A stretch of DNA of 64,000 nt from Corynebacterium sphenisci DSM 44792 (GTDB lineage Bacteria; Actinomycetota; Actinomycetes; Mycobacteriales; Mycobacteriaceae): assembly GCF_001941505.1 (NCBI RefSeq), contig NZ_CP009248.1:992001-1056000 (forward strand), written 5' to 3'. The notes beneath the pieces were generated by a model. The model saw only the letters and a list, made by a program, of their open reading frames with translations. It was not told the origin of the DNA and did no database searches. The position numbers were made by a program, and so were the translations under genes. Below, piece after piece: positions 20,642 to 29,123 of the stretch; position 1 is the first letter of the stretch, and every line of letters begins with the position of its first letter.

Positions 20642-21751
20642 ATGGAGGAGAACCTGGTCCTGTCCCTGGGCCTCGGCGGGGTCTTCGCGGCGCTCACCGC
20701 CGGGCCGCTGATCCTGCTGCAGGTGCGCCGCTGGGGCGCCCCGCGCGCCCGCGGCCTGCTCGCCTGGGCGGCCACCGCGGTCTACGCCGCCGCCCTGTTC
20801 GTCTACACCACCTTCCCGCTGCCGGAGCTCACCGACGCCTGGTGCGCCGCCCACGAGGCCGGGATCGCGGTGAACCCCCTGGACTGGGTGCGCGATGTGC
20901 TCGCCGACCCCGCCGGCGGCCGGATCCACCGCGCCGCGCTGCGCCAGGGGCTGCTCAACGTGGTGTTCTTCCTGCCCTTCGGGGTGCTCGGCTGCTGGTG
21001 GGCGACCTACGGGCGGGTGCCTCGACGGGTGCGCGGGGCCACCGCCGCCCGGGTCATCGCCGCCGGCGCGGTGACCTCGGCGCTCATCGAGACCAGCCAG
21101 CTCACCGCCCTGTTCGGGCTGGCGCCCTGCCGCTTCCGGGTCGCCGACACCTCGGATCTGATCCTCAACACCGCCGGCGCCGCCCTCGGCGTCGCGGTGG
21201 CCGCCCCGCTGCTGGCCCTGGCCCCGGATCCGGCGGCCCCGGACCGGCTGGCCCCGCGCCCGGTGCGCGCCTGGCGGGTGGTGCTGGCCCGGGGCATCGA
21301 CCTGGCGGCGCTCATCGCGCTGCCGGGGGCGGCGGCGGTGGCCGTCACCGCGCTGACCGGGGCGCCGGGGCCGGACGCCGCCGCGGGGGCCGTGGGCGTC
21401 CTCGTCGCCGCGGCGGTGGTCGCCGGCCAGGCGACGCTCGCCGCCCGCCGCGGCGGCACCCTGGGGCTGCGGCACGGCTGGCTGCGGCAGACCGGCGCCG
21501 CCCCGGCCGGGGCGGCGCGGGTGCTGCTGGTGCAGGGCGCGGCGGCGGCGCTGCTGCACGCCCCGACGGCGGCGCCCGCCGCGGTGGCGGCGCTGCTGGC
21601 GGTGGACGCGGCCTGGTCCCTGGCCCGGCCCGGCTCCGCCGGCCTGGCCGGCCGGCTGCTCGGGCTGCGCCTGGTCGACGAACGCGCCGGCCGGCCCACC
21701 CCGGCGGCCCCGGGGCCGGGGGAGCCGGCGCGGGGGCCCGGCCGGGGCTAG
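20642..21751 (+). CDS. VanZ-like integral membrane protein
   Basis: 369 aa, very hydrophobic. The N-terminal half (about 1-200) is VanZ-like: several membrane segments, a LNVVFFLPFG segment and SALIETSQL...DTSDLILNTAGAALG, the family signature. The C-terminal half has further membrane helices and ends in a GLRLVDERAGR segment reminiscent of RDD proteins. Its role is unknown; VanZ itself gives low-level teicoplanin resistance. ATG at 20642, 8 nt after a TAGCGT box. Convergent with the isochorismate synthase gene (4-bp overlap of the two ends). Confidence 0.75.
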   Translation: MEENLVLSLGLGGVFAALTAGPLILLQVRRWGAPRARGLLAWAATAVYAAALFVYTTFPLPELTDAWCAAHEAGIAVNPLDWVRDVLADPAGGRIHRAALRQGLLNVVFFLPFGVLGCWWATYGRVPRRVRGATAARVIAAGAVTSALIETSQLTALFGLAPCRFRVADTSDLILNTAGAALGVAVAAPLLALAPDPAAPDRLAPRPVRAWRVVLARGIDLAALIALPGAAAVAVTALTGAPGPDAAAGAVGVLVAAAVVAGQATLAARRGGTLGLRHGWLRQTGAAPAGAARVLLVQGAAAALLHAPTAAPAAVAALLAVDAAWSLARPGSAGLAGRLLGLRLVDERAGRPTPAAPGPGEPARGPGRG

Positions 21752-22908
21752 AGGCCCATGGCGCGCAGCACGGTGCGCAGTTTCGCGGAGGTCTCCGCGA
21801 CCTCCTCCTCCGGGTCGGAGTCGGCGACGATCCCGCCGCCGCCCCAGGCCCGGGCGGCGGTGCCGCCGGCGTCGACCTCCGCGCAGCGGATGGCCACCAC
21901 GAACTCGCCGTCGCCGGCGGAGTCGCACCAGCCCACCGCCCCGGCGTAGAAGCCCCGGTCGGTCTCCACCGCCTCGATGACCCCCATCGCCGATTCGGTG
22001 GGGGTGCCGCAGATGGCGGGGGTGGGGTGCACGATGAGCGCCAGATCCAGCGCCGAGATCACCGGGTCCCGCAGCTCCCCGCGGATCGGGGTGCCCAGGT
22101 GGTGCATTTCCGAGGTGGACAGCAGCACCGGGTCCTCCGGCACGTCCAGGTCCCGGCACAGCGGGCCCAGGTTCGCGGCGATGTCCTCCACCACGAAGAA
22201 ATGCTCGTCGTGGTTCTTCCGGGAGGCCAGCAGCCGCGCGGCGGCGGCCTCGTCCTCGGCGCGGTCCCGGCACCGGGCCACCGACCCGGCCAGCGGGAAG
22301 GCCTCCACCCGGGTGCCGCGGCGGCGCACCAGCATCTCCGGGGAGGAGCCGATGAGCAGCCGGCCGGCGAAGCGGCCGCCGGCGGGGGAGAGATCGGCGA
22401 CGAAGCCGTCCCGGTTCGGGGAGGCGTCGATGAGCCGGGCGGCCAGCAGCAGCGGATCGATCGGCGCGTCGAAGGCGATCTCGACGGCCCGGGCGAGCAC
22501 CACCTTCTCCAGCCCGGAGGCGCCGATGGTGCGCACCGCCGCGGCGACCCGCTCCACGTGCTCCGGCGGGGCGGGGTCCTCGGCGGTGATCCGGGCGCCC
22601 AGCCGGCCGCGGCGGGCCCGGTAGTGCGCCGGGGGCTCCAGGGGCTGCGCGGAGCGCACCACCTCCCGGGGCACGGTGAGCGCCGCCGGACGGTCGGTGT
22701 TGAAGGGCAGCGCGCCGACGACCATCCGGTGCCGGCCCCGGCGCAGATGCTCCGCGGCCAGCCAGGGGTCGGCGTAGCCGGCGACCATGCCGCGGGTGCG
22801 CACCGAGCCGTGCGCCCGGGAGAGCAGGAAATCCGGGGCGGTCTCCGGGCGATCCCGGAACCGGCGCCCGGGCCCGTCGAGGGACCCCGCGTCGCGCTGC
22901 GCCGTCAT
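21748..22908 (-). CDS. isochorismate synthase (MenF/EntC-like)
   Basis: Converts chorismate to isochorismate, the entry to menaquinone or catechol siderophore synthesis. 386 aa from the ATG at 22908. Chorismate-binding features seen: general-base Lys in GLEKVVLARAVEI, EAFPLAGSVAR, TSEMHHLGTPIRGEL, HPTPAICGTPTESAM and RGFYAGAVGW. A TATGAT -10 box at 22956-22951 drives it. No entBE- or menDH-type neighbour is present, so respiration (menaquinone) is the likelier role in Corynebacterium. Confidence 0.88.
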   Translation of the reverse strand: MTAQRDAGSLDGPGRRFRDRPETAPDFLLSRAHGSVRTRGMVAGYADPWLAAEHLRRGRHRMVVGALPFNTDRPAALTVPREVVRSAQPLEPPAHYRARRGRLGARITAEDPAPPEHVERVAAAVRTIGASGLEKVVLARAVEIAFDAPIDPLLLAARLIDASPNRDGFVADLSPAGGRFAGRLLIGSSPEMLVRRRGTRVEAFPLAGSVARCRDRAEDEAAAARLLASRKNHDEHFFVVEDIAANLGPLCRDLDVPEDPVLLSTSEMHHLGTPIRGELRDPVISALDLALIVHPTPAICGTPTESAMGVIEAVETDRGFYAGAVGWCDSAGDGEFVVAIRCAEVDAGGTAARAWGGGGIVADSDPEEEVAETSAKLRTVLRAMGL

Positions 22909-23016
22909 GGTGGGTTCACCGCCTTCGTCGCGCCGTGCTCGGTCGGGCCAATCATAGCCGCCCGGGCGGCGGAGTCGAACGGCGGCCAAGGCCGCCGGCC
23001 CCCGGCGGCGGCGGCC

Positions 23017-23853
23017 TCAGCCGCGGCCGAGGAAGGGCATCCCCGCGGCGGTGAGGGTCAGCTGGTCCACGGTGGCCTCGGCCGGCAGCGCGGCCAGGTA
23101 GCACACCGCACGGGCCACCTCGGCGACGTCGAAGGAGGGCTCCACCAGGTGCGAGCCGTCCGGCTGCAGCGCCCCCGGGCCCTCCTCGCCCGGCGGGGTG
23201 CGGGTGCCGGGGGCGGGATCGGCGCCGGCCACGCCGAACCCGGCGAGCAGCCCGGTGGCGGCGTTGCCGACGTCCAGCCGGGTGGCCGCGATCCCGTGCG
23301 CCCGGCCGTCCAGGGCGAGCACCCGGGTGAGCCCCGCCAGGCCCGCCTTGGAGGCGGCGTAGGCGGCGCTGCGCGGCCGGGGCACCTGGGCGGCGATGGA
23401 GGCGTTGACGATGATCCGGCCGCCCGGCGGATCCTGGTCGCGCATCGCCCGGAAGGCCGCCGCGGCGGTGCGGAAGGCGCCGGTGAGGTTCACCGCCACG
23501 GTGTCCGCGAACTCCGCCGGGGCGAGGTCGCCGAATTCCGCCACCGGCCCCGGCACCCCGGCGTTGACCAGGCACAGCCGCACCTCGCCGAGCGCCCCGG
23601 CGGCCTCGAAGAGCGCGGCCACGGACCCGTCGGAGGTGACGTCGGCGACCACCGGGTGCATCCCGGGGCGGTCGCAGCTGGCCTCCAGGGTGGCGCCGGT
23701 GCGCCCGGCGACCACCACCGTCCAGCCCTCGGCGGCCAGGCGCCGGGCGGCGGCGCGGCCGATCCCGGCGCCGCCGCCGGTGACCACGGCCACCCGGGGT
23801 CGCTCGGGGGCGGGCGCGGGGACCTCGGATCCGGTGGGGGACATGGCCGCCAT
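23017..23853 (-). CDS. short-chain dehydrogenase/reductase
   Basis: About 278 aa with the classical SDR set: cofactor loop TGGGAGIGRAAA (about residue 25), NAG in LVNAGVPG, catalytic Ser in NASIAAQ and YAASK. An unusual Gly/Pro-rich insertion lies between about residues 218 and 245. ATG at 23853 or 23844. Divergent from the hydroxypyruvate isomerase-like gene, the two starts being only 30 bp apart. Substrate unknown. Confidence 0.85.
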   Translation of the reverse strand: MAAMSPTGSEVPAPAPERPRVAVVTGGGAGIGRAAARRLAAEGWTVVVAGRTGATLEASCDRPGMHPVVADVTSDGSVAALFEAAGALGEVRLCLVNAGVPGPVAEFGDLAPAEFADTVAVNLTGAFRTAAAAFRAMRDQDPPGGRIIVNASIAAQVPRPRSAAYAASKAGLAGLTRVLALDGRAHGIAATRLDVGNAATGLLAGFGVAGADPAPGTRTPPGEEGPGALQPDGSHLVEPSFDVAEVARAVCYLAALPAEATVDQLTLTAAGMPFLGRG

Positions 23854-23869
23854 TGTGGCATGGCCGGTC

Positions 23870-23875
23870 TAGTCT
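23870..23875 (+). promoter_or_regulatory. leaderless promoter of the Hyi-like gene
   Basis: TAGTCT at 23870-23875 lies 8 nt before the ATG at 23884, which puts the start of transcription at the start codon. Confidence 0.45.
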
Positions 23876-23883
23876 GGGTGGCC

Positions 23884-24639
23884 ATGACGCCTCCCGCGGG
23901 ACCGCGCGCCGACCAGGCGCCCTACGCCGACGTGGCCAACTGCTCGATCCTCTTCGGCGGCGAGCCGATCGCCGCCGCGCACGCCGCCGCCGCGGCCGGC
24001 TGGTCGCTGGTGGAGTTCTGGTGGCCCTTCCCGGTCCCCGACCCGGCCCCGGCGGAGATCGACGCCTTCGCCGCGGGGCTGGACCGCGCCGGGGTGCGGC
24101 TGGTCGCGGTGAACCTGTGGGGCGGGGATCTCGGCGCCGGGGAGCGCGGGGTGCTGCATCGGGCGGACCTGCCGCCCGGGCACCTGGCGGCGCTGCGCCG
24201 GCTGCACGGGGCCACCGGGGTGGCGATGGGCAATCTGCTGCCCGGCGCCGGCGGGCCGGAGCCCACCGCGGCGCAGGAGGCGCGGATCGCCGCGGTGGTC
24301 GAGGAGGTGGGCGACTGGTTCACCCCGCTGCTGGAACCGCTGTCCGGGGATCCCCGGCTGCCGCTGCGCGATCCCCGGGCCGCGGCGGCGCTGGCGGAGC
24401 GCACCGGGGCCGGGGTGCTCGCCGACCTCTACCACCTGGCGGCCAACGGGGTGGACGTCGACGCCTGGCTCGGCGACCTCGCCGCCGGCCGGGCGGCGCC
24501 GCCGGCGCATGTCCAGGTCGCCGACGCCCCGGGCCGCGGCGCCCCCGGCACCGGGGCGGCCCCGCTGGGCCGGTGGGTGCGGGCGCTGCGCGCCGCCGGC
24601 TACGCCGGGCACGTCGCCGCGGAGTGGGACCCGTCCTGA
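23884..24639 (+). CDS. hydroxypyruvate isomerase-like TIM-barrel protein
   Basis: 251 aa, xylose-isomerase-like barrel of the Hyi family, which interconverts hydroxypyruvate and tartronate semialdehyde. Seen: catalytic Glu in LLEPLSGDPRLPLRD (about residue 140), metal-binding segment ADLYHLAANG, AHVQVADAPGRGAPGTG near residue 204, and the second Glu in AAEWDPS at the C-terminus. ATG at 23884. No glyoxylate-pathway partner (gcl, glxR reductase) is nearby, so the physiological substrate is open. Confidence 0.78.
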   Translation: MTPPAGPRADQAPYADVANCSILFGGEPIAAAHAAAAAGWSLVEFWWPFPVPDPAPAEIDAFAAGLDRAGVRLVAVNLWGGDLGAGERGVLHRADLPPGHLAALRRLHGATGVAMGNLLPGAGGPEPTAAQEARIAAVVEEVGDWFTPLLEPLSGDPRLPLRDPRAAAALAERTGAGVLADLYHLAANGVDVDAWLGDLAAGRAAPPAHVQVADAPGRGAPGTGAAPLGRWVRALRAAGYAGHVAAEWDPS

Positions 24640-24715
24640 CGCGCCCCGCCCGCGGGGCCGTGGCCGGCCCCGCGGGCGGGGGAGGGGGCGCCGCGCCGGG
24701 CGGTGCGGGCCCGGG

Positions 24716-25663
24716 CTAGTCGGCGACGAAGATGCCGCCGCGGGCGACGGCGACCACCATCCGGGCCCACAGCCCGGTGATCAGGATGGTCGCGAAGGCG
24801 AGGAAGAACAGGCCGATCCGCGGCTCCATGAGCAGCGTGGCGGAGGCCATCGCGGCGGCGGGGAAGGACATCGCCCAGTGCGGCAGGGCGAAGGGCAGCC
24901 GGATGATCTCCATCGCCCGGGTCAGCGCGAGCAGCAGGAAGGCCCCGGCCGAGGCGGCCAGGATCCTCGCCGGCGCGCCGGGCTCCCCCTCGCCGCCGTC
25001 GAAGAGCAGGTAGGCGCTGCCGGCGGACACCGCCGGCGGGGCGAGCAGGATCGCCATGGTGGGCAGGAACTTCGGCGGCATCGGGGTGTCGTGCAGGAAC
25101 AGCCGGTGCAGCACCAGCGGCAGGATGCCCAGCCACATCACGATGCCCACGGAGAAGCTGAACAGGCTCATCCCGACATGGCCCAGCGGCACCCCGCCCA
25201 GGGGCACCACCACGTTGCCGACCACCGGGATGAACCAGGCGGGGGTGACGTGGCCGATGCCGATCGTCGGCGACATCCACAGCCGCATGGTGACCAGCAT
25301 CCCGGCGAGGTGGCCGAGCGCGCCGACCCACCAGAGCACCTCGGTGACCGGGCCGGGCAGCGCCTCCCGGCCGGTGGCGGCCAGCAGCACCAGGGACACC
25401 GTGATCGTGGTGAGGAAGGTGGCCTTCATCGGGTGGCCCAGATCGGCGGCGAGGCGGTCCCGGTCGGCGATTCGCACGCCGTAGGCCGCCGCGGCGGCGA
25501 GGAAGACCACCAGGGCGAACCAGAAGAGCACGTCGGCGAAGGCGCCGGGCACGCCCAGCGCGTCCTCGGCGCGGCGCCAGGCCAGGGAGAGCCCGGCGGT
25601 GCCCATCACGGTGGCGAAGATGGGCAGCGGGGTGAGGGCGAGCTTTTGCTTGATCGAGGTCAC
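24716..25663 (-). CDS. TDT-family transporter (TehA/SSU1/Mae1-like)
   Basis: 315 aa with about ten hydrophobic segments. The start LTPLPIFATVMGTAGLSLAW and the segment TPAWFIPVVGNVVVPLGG are typical of the tellurite-resistance/dicarboxylate transporter family, which includes anion channels and sulfite exporters. GTG start at 25663; the TATTCT -10 box at 25677-25672 is 8 nt upstream, so the mRNA is probably leaderless. A CsoR-like palindrome covers this promoter. Substrate not determined by sequence. Confidence 0.82.
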   Translation of the reverse strand: MTSIKQKLALTPLPIFATVMGTAGLSLAWRRAEDALGVPGAFADVLFWFALVVFLAAAAAYGVRIADRDRLAADLGHPMKATFLTTITVSLVLLAATGREALPGPVTEVLWWVGALGHLAGMLVTMRLWMSPTIGIGHVTPAWFIPVVGNVVVPLGGVPLGHVGMSLFSFSVGIVMWLGILPLVLHRLFLHDTPMPPKFLPTMAILLAPPAVSAGSAYLLFDGGEGEPGAPARILAASAGAFLLLALTRAMEIIRLPFALPHWAMSFPAAAMASATLLMEPRIGLFFLAFATILITGLWARMVVAVARGGIFVAD

Positions 25664-25674
25664 GGCGCGGGAGA

Positions 25675-25690
25675 ATACCAGAGGGGGTAT
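25675..25690. promoter_or_regulatory. CsoR/CstR-like operator in the TDT/DUF2892 divergon
   Basis: ATACC-AGAGGG-GGTAT; read on the minus strand it is ATACCCCCTCTGGTAT, close to operators of CsoR-family copper or persulfide sensors (ATACCCC...GGGGTAT). It overlaps the -10 box of the TDT gene. Regulator not in the window; assignment by eye. Confidence 0.4.
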
Positions 25691-25730
25691 CCGCCCATCC
25701 GGGGGTGCCCCCGCCCGCCCGGGGGGTTCG

Positions 25731-25749
25731 CGGGGTAAGCCTGACCTCA
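25731..25749. promoter_or_regulatory. weak DtxR-like box at the DUF2892 gene start
   Basis: Nineteen bases match 13 of 19 positions of the DtxR consensus, with core AAGCCTGACCT, ending on the A of the ATG at 25749. No proper -10 box is seen, so this may be chance. Confidence 0.3.
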
Positions 25750-25967
25750 TGAAGCGCAACGAATCCACCGCCGATCGCGCCGTGCGCGCCATCGCCGGCA
25801 TCATCCTGCTCATCCTGGCCTTCACCATCGCCGGCGCCCCCTGGAACTGGGTGCTGGGCATCGTCGGGGCGGTGCTGCTGATCACCGGCGCGGTCGGGTT
25901 CTGCCCGCTGTACCGGCTCCTCGGCTTCTCCACCTGCCCGGCGCCGGCGGCGCCCCGGGTGGACTAG
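25749..25967 (+). CDS. small DUF2892 (YgaP-type) membrane protein
   Basis: 72 aa: two closely spaced transmembrane helices (about 14-34 and 38-56) joined by APWNW, then CPLYRLLGFSTC, the typical ending of the YgaP-like membrane domain that often partners rhodanese (sulfurtransferase) domains. ATG at 25749. Divergent from a TDT transporter, which hints at sulfur handling. Precedes gltX by 75 bp. Confidence 0.78.
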   Translation: MKRNESTADRAVRAIAGIILLILAFTIAGAPWNWVLGIVGAVLLITGAVGFCPLYRLLGFSTCPAPAAPRVD

Positions 25968-26042
25968 CCGCGCCCGCCCGTGCGGCCCCGCCGCGCGCGG
26001 GGCGGTCCGGGGTGGACCGCGGTGCGGGTATCGTCGGGAGTC

Positions 26043-27536
26043 ATGTCTGACGTACGCGTACGCTTCTGCCCCTCGCCCACCGGCACCCCGCATGTCGGGC
26101 TCATCCGCACGGCGCTGTTCAACTGGGCCTACGCCCGGCACACCGGCGGGACGCTGGTGTTCCGGATCGAGGACACCGACGCCGCCCGGGACACCGAGGA
26201 GTCCTACCGGGCGATCATCGACGCCCTGACCTGGCTCGGCCTGGACTGGGACGAGGGCATCGACGTCGGCGGCCCGCACGGGCCCTACCGGCAGTCCGAG
26301 CGCGGCGGGATCTACCGGGAGGTCATCGACAAGCTGCTCGCCGCCGGGGAGGCCTACGAGGACTTCTCCACCCGCGAGGAGGTCGCCGAGCGCCGCCGCG
26401 CCCGCGGCGAGGACCCGCAGCTGGGCTACGACAACCACGACCGGGACCTCACCGAGGAGCAGAAGGCCGCCTTCCGCGCCGAGGGCCGCGAGCCGGTGAT
26501 CCGGCTGCGCATGCCGGACACCGCCATCGCCTTCGACGACCTGGTGCGCGGCCGGGTGGAGTTCGCCGCCGGCTCGGTGCCGGACTTCGTCATCGCCCGC
26601 TCCAACGGCAAGCCCCTCTACACCCTGGTCAACCCGGTCGATGACGCGCTGATGGAGATCACCCACGTGCTGCGCGGCGAGGACCTGCTCTCCTCCACCC
26701 CCCGCCAGATCGCGCTCTACCAGGCGCTGCAGCGGATCGGCGTCGCCGAGCGGGTGCCGGAGTTCGCGCATCTGCCCTTCGTGATGGGCGAGGGCAACCG
26801 GAAGCTGTCCAAGCGCGATCCCGAGTCGGATCTGTTCATCCACCGGGAGAACGGCTTCATCCCGGAGGGGCTGCTGAACTACCTGGCGCTGCTGGGCTGG
26901 TCCATCTCCGCCGACCACGACGTGTTCGATCTCGAGGAGATGGTCGCCGCCTTCGACGTGCGCGACGTCAACGCCAATCCGGCCCGCTTCGACCAGAAGA
27001 AGGCCGATGCGATCAACGCCGAGCACATCCGGCGGCTGGACCCGGAGGACTTCACCGCCCGGCTGCGCAGCTACCTGGAGGCCACCCACGATTTCCCGCT
27101 GGACTTCCCGGCGAAGGACTTCCGGATGGCCGCCGAGCTGGTGCAGACCCGGATCAAGACCCTCGGCGACGCCTGGCCGCTGCTGCGCTTCCTGGTCGTC
27201 GACGAGGACGGGTTCACCCTCGACGAGCGCTCCGCCCGGCGCAATCTCAAGGAGGCCGCCGCCCCGGTGCTCGACGCCGCGATCGCCGCGGTGGAGGGTA
27301 TCGGGGAGGGCTCCTTCGACACCGCCGCCATCGAGGCCGCGCTGACGCGGGCCCTGGTGGAGGATCTGGGGGAGAAGCCGCGCAAGGCCTTCGGCCCGGT
27401 GCGGGTGGCGGTCACCGGCGCCCAGGTCTCCCCGCCGCTGTTCGAGTCCATGGAGCTGCTCGGCCGGGAGCGCTGCCTGCGCCGGCTGCGCGCCGCCCGC
27501 GAGGCCACCCCCTGGACCGCCCCGGCGGAGGGCTGA
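26043..27536 (+). CDS. gltX: glutamyl-tRNA synthetase
   Basis: Charges tRNA-Glu (and, in bacteria without GlnRS, tRNA-Gln for later amidation). 497 aa class I synthetase with the HIGH-type motif [11 protein letters not shown] near residue 10, the glutamate/ATP-binding IEDTDAARD, and the KMSKS-type KLSKR near residue 256. ATG at 26043; TATCGT lies 10 nt upstream. A bidirectional terminator follows. tRNA-Gln and two tRNA-Glu genes lie about 1.1 kb downstream, its likely substrates. Confidence 0.96.
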   Translation: MSDVRVRFCPSPTGTPHVGLIRTALFNWAYARHTGGTLVFRIEDTDAARDTEESYRAIIDALTWLGLDWDEGIDVGGPHGPYRQSERGGIYREVIDKLLAAGEAYEDFSTREEVAERRRARGEDPQLGYDNHDRDLTEEQKAAFRAEGREPVIRLRMPDTAIAFDDLVRGRVEFAAGSVPDFVIARSNGKPLYTLVNPVDDALMEITHVLRGEDLLSSTPRQIALYQALQRIGVAERVPEFAHLPFVMGEGNRKLSKRDPESDLFIHRENGFIPEGLLNYLALLGWSISADHDVFDLEEMVAAFDVRDVNANPARFDQKKADAINAEHIRRLDPEDFTARLRSYLEATHDFPLDFPAKDFRMAAELVQTRIKTLGDAWPLLRFLVVDEDGFTLDERSARRNLKEAAAPVLDAAIAAVEGIGEGSFDTAAIEAALTRALVEDLGEKPRKAFGPVRVAVTGAQVSPPLFESMELLGRERCLRRLRAAREATPWTAPAEG

Positions 27537-27554
27537 GCCCGCATCCTCCCCGCC

Positions 27555-27594
27555 GCCGACGGCCCCCGCCCCCACCTGGGCGGGGGCCGTCGGC
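27555..27594. terminator. bidirectional terminator between gltX and the methyltransferase gene
   Basis: Perfect 17-bp arms (27555-27571 and 27578-27594) in the convergent gap. Confidence 0.75.
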
Positions 27595-27607
27595 GTCGCC
27601 GCGGGAG

Positions 27608-28405
27608 TTAGCCGGGCCGCCGGGCCACGCACAGCGCCGCCCGGCAGGGGATCCGCAGCGCCTCCGGCGGGCCGTAGGCGGCGAGGGCGGCGGGCAGCCG
27701 CCGCTCCACCTCGGCGCGCAGGCCGGGGCCCTGGGCGAGGAAGCGCGCCCCGGTGTGCGCGATCCCGGCGCGCAGCCCGGTGCGGAAGCTCGGCCAGTCG
27801 GTGGACCAGGTCCAGCGCTCCTCCGCGGCGCGGACCATCTCCAGCCCGGCGCCGGCGGCCAGCTCCGCCAGCCCCTCCGGGGAGGGGCGCAGGGGGCTCG
27901 CCGCCGCGGCCGGCAGCGGGTCGGCGCCGAGCTCGTCGAGCAGATCCAGCACCACGTGCCGGTGCGGGAGGTAGCCGGTGGGCCAGGTGAGGGTGATCAC
28001 CGCCGCGTCGGGGCGCGCCAGCGCGGCCAGGGCGGCCATCGCCGCGGCCGGGTCGGGCAGCTGCTGCAGCACGAAGGCGCATACCACGGTGTCCGCGGCC
28101 ACCGGCGCGCCGTGGTCGGTGAACCCGGCCAGCTCCGGCAGCCCCGCCCGGTGCACCTGCGCGGGCCGGCCGGCCAGGCGCGCCCGGGCGGCGGCCGCCA
28201 TGGAGGGGGAGGGGTCGCAGGCCAGCACCCGGTGGCCGGCCGCGGCGGCGGCCCGGGCCAGCCGCCCGGTGCCGCAGCCGACGTCGGCGAGCACCCCGGC
28301 GCGGGCGTGCGCCAGCACCGCCGGGATCGCCCCGGCGCACATCCCCGCGTAGCTGAGGTCGTAGGCCGCGGCGGCGTCGCCCCATTCGGTGAGCGATTCG
28401 GCCAT
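27608..28405 (-). CDS. class I SAM-dependent methyltransferase
   Basis: 265 aa. Rossmann methyltransferase with motif I VLADVGCGTGRLARAA (about 37-52), acidic motif II ACDPSPSMAAAAR, and the ADTVVCAFVLQQLPDP motif IV region; this is the Methyltransf_11/25 type. The C-terminal part is less typical. ATG at 28405. Small-molecule substrate unknown. Confidence 0.82.
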   Translation of the reverse strand: MAESLTEWGDAAAAYDLSYAGMCAGAIPAVLAHARAGVLADVGCGTGRLARAAAAAGHRVLACDPSPSMAAAARARLAGRPAQVHRAGLPELAGFTDHGAPVAADTVVCAFVLQQLPDPAAAMAALAALARPDAAVITLTWPTGYLPHRHVVLDLLDELGADPLPAAAASPLRPSPEGLAELAAGAGLEMVRAAEERWTWSTDWPSFRTGLRAGIAHTGARFLAQGPGLRAEVERRLPAALAAYGPPEALRIPCRAALCVARRPG

Positions 28406-28546
28406 GGCGGGCCCCTTCCTCCGGGCGCCGCGGGCCGGCGCCGTCCGGCGGGGAGCCTAGTCCGCGCCCCCGGCGCCGGCCAGCCCCCGGGGGTGCGCCG
28501 GTCATCCGCCGCCACCTGGGGATTTGTGCCCCGGGGTGGTGTCCCA

Positions 28547-28552
28547 TATAGT
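28547..28552 (+). promoter_or_regulatory. tRNA-Gln promoter (-10 box)
   Basis: TATAGT at 28547-28552, about 50 nt upstream of tRNA-Gln. Confidence 0.45.
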
Positions 28553-28602
28553 TGTCCCCGTTGCGGAGACGACCGGCCCGGCCGCCGGGAGTCCGAGCAC
28601 GG

Positions 28603-28674
28603 TGGCCTATGGTGTAATTGGCAACACAGCTGATTCTGGTTCAGCCATTCTAGGTTCGAGTCCTGGTAGGCCAG
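28603..28674 (+). tRNA. tRNA-Gln (CTG)
   Basis: 72 nt. Acceptor TGGCCTA pairs with TAGGCCA, discriminator G. Anticodon stem GCTGA/TCAGC with loop TTCTGGT, anticodon CTG. T-arm contains GGTTCGAGTCC. CCA not encoded. Confidence 0.95.
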
Positions 28675-28709
28675 CTGACCGCAGGCGGATCCGTCCGCCG
28701 GCAGGTCGA

Positions 28710-28782
28710 GCCCCGTTCGTCTAGCGGCCCAGGACACCGCCCTCTCACGGCGGCGGCACGGGTTCAAATCCCGTACGGGGTA
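28710..28782 (+). tRNA. tRNA-Glu (CTC), first copy
   Basis: 73 nt from GCCCCGT to ACGGGGT plus discriminator A. Anticodon stem CCGCC/GGCGG, loop CTCTCAC, anticodon CTC. T-arm GGGTTCAAATCCC. Identical to the copy at 28991. Confidence 0.95.
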
Positions 28783-28787
28783 CGTCT

Positions 28788-28818
28788 GCGCCCCCACCGG
28801 AAACCGGTGGGGGCGCTT
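28788..28818 (+). terminator. terminator after tRNA-Gln/tRNA-Glu
   Basis: GC-rich 10-bp stem CCCCCACCGG/CCGGTGGGGG with an AAA loop and a short TTT tail. Confidence 0.65.
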
Positions 28819-28925
28819 TCGCGTCCCGGTCCGCCCCGGGCGCGGCCGGGGTCGTCCGGGCCGCCGGGAGGGCGCCGGACGATACTCTCCGGTGCAACCC
28901 GATAACCGCCCTGAGCTGCGGATTA

Positions 28926-28953
28926 GGCGAACCCCGCGCGGGGCTGATAATCT
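28926..28953 (+). promoter_or_regulatory. promoter of the second tRNA-Glu gene
   Basis: TTAGGC and GATAAT separated by 17 bp, about 40 nt before the second tRNA-Glu. The copy therefore has its own promoter. Confidence 0.5.
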
Positions 28954-28990
28954 TCCCCGGGTCAGCGCGGGCACGCCCCGCGCGGTCCGA

Positions 28991-29063
28991 GCCCCGTTCG
29001 TCTAGCGGCCCAGGACACCGCCCTCTCACGGCGGCGGCACGGGTTCAAATCCCGTACGGGGTA
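28991..29063 (+). tRNA. tRNA-Glu (CTC), second copy
   Basis: 73 nt, identical base for base to the first copy 281 bp upstream; anticodon CTC. Confidence 0.95.
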
Positions 29064-29071
29064 CCACGCGC

Positions 29072-29107
29072 AAAACCCCCTCCCGGACATGTCCGGGAGG
29101 GGGTTTT
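29072..29107. terminator. strong bidirectional terminator (tRNA-Glu / nrdF)
   Basis: AAAA plus a perfect 14-bp stem with an apical palindrome and then TTTT; symmetric, so it can end both the tRNA transcript and the convergent nrdF transcript. Confidence 0.85.
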
Positions 29108-29123
29108 CCGGCGTTGCCGGGGC

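Noticed and set aside
20842..23880. Upstream part of the frame that ends in the Hyi-like gene
   Set aside because: Low-complexity translation overlapping VanZ, isochorismate synthase and SDR genes; the real start is the ATG at 23884 behind a -10 box.
24600..28547. Very long leftward open frame (about 1300 codons) across the TDT gene, gltX and the methyltransferase gene
   Set aside because: It is antisense to gltX and out of frame with the others; composition is Arg/Gly/Pro-rich as expected for shadow frames in very high G+C DNA.
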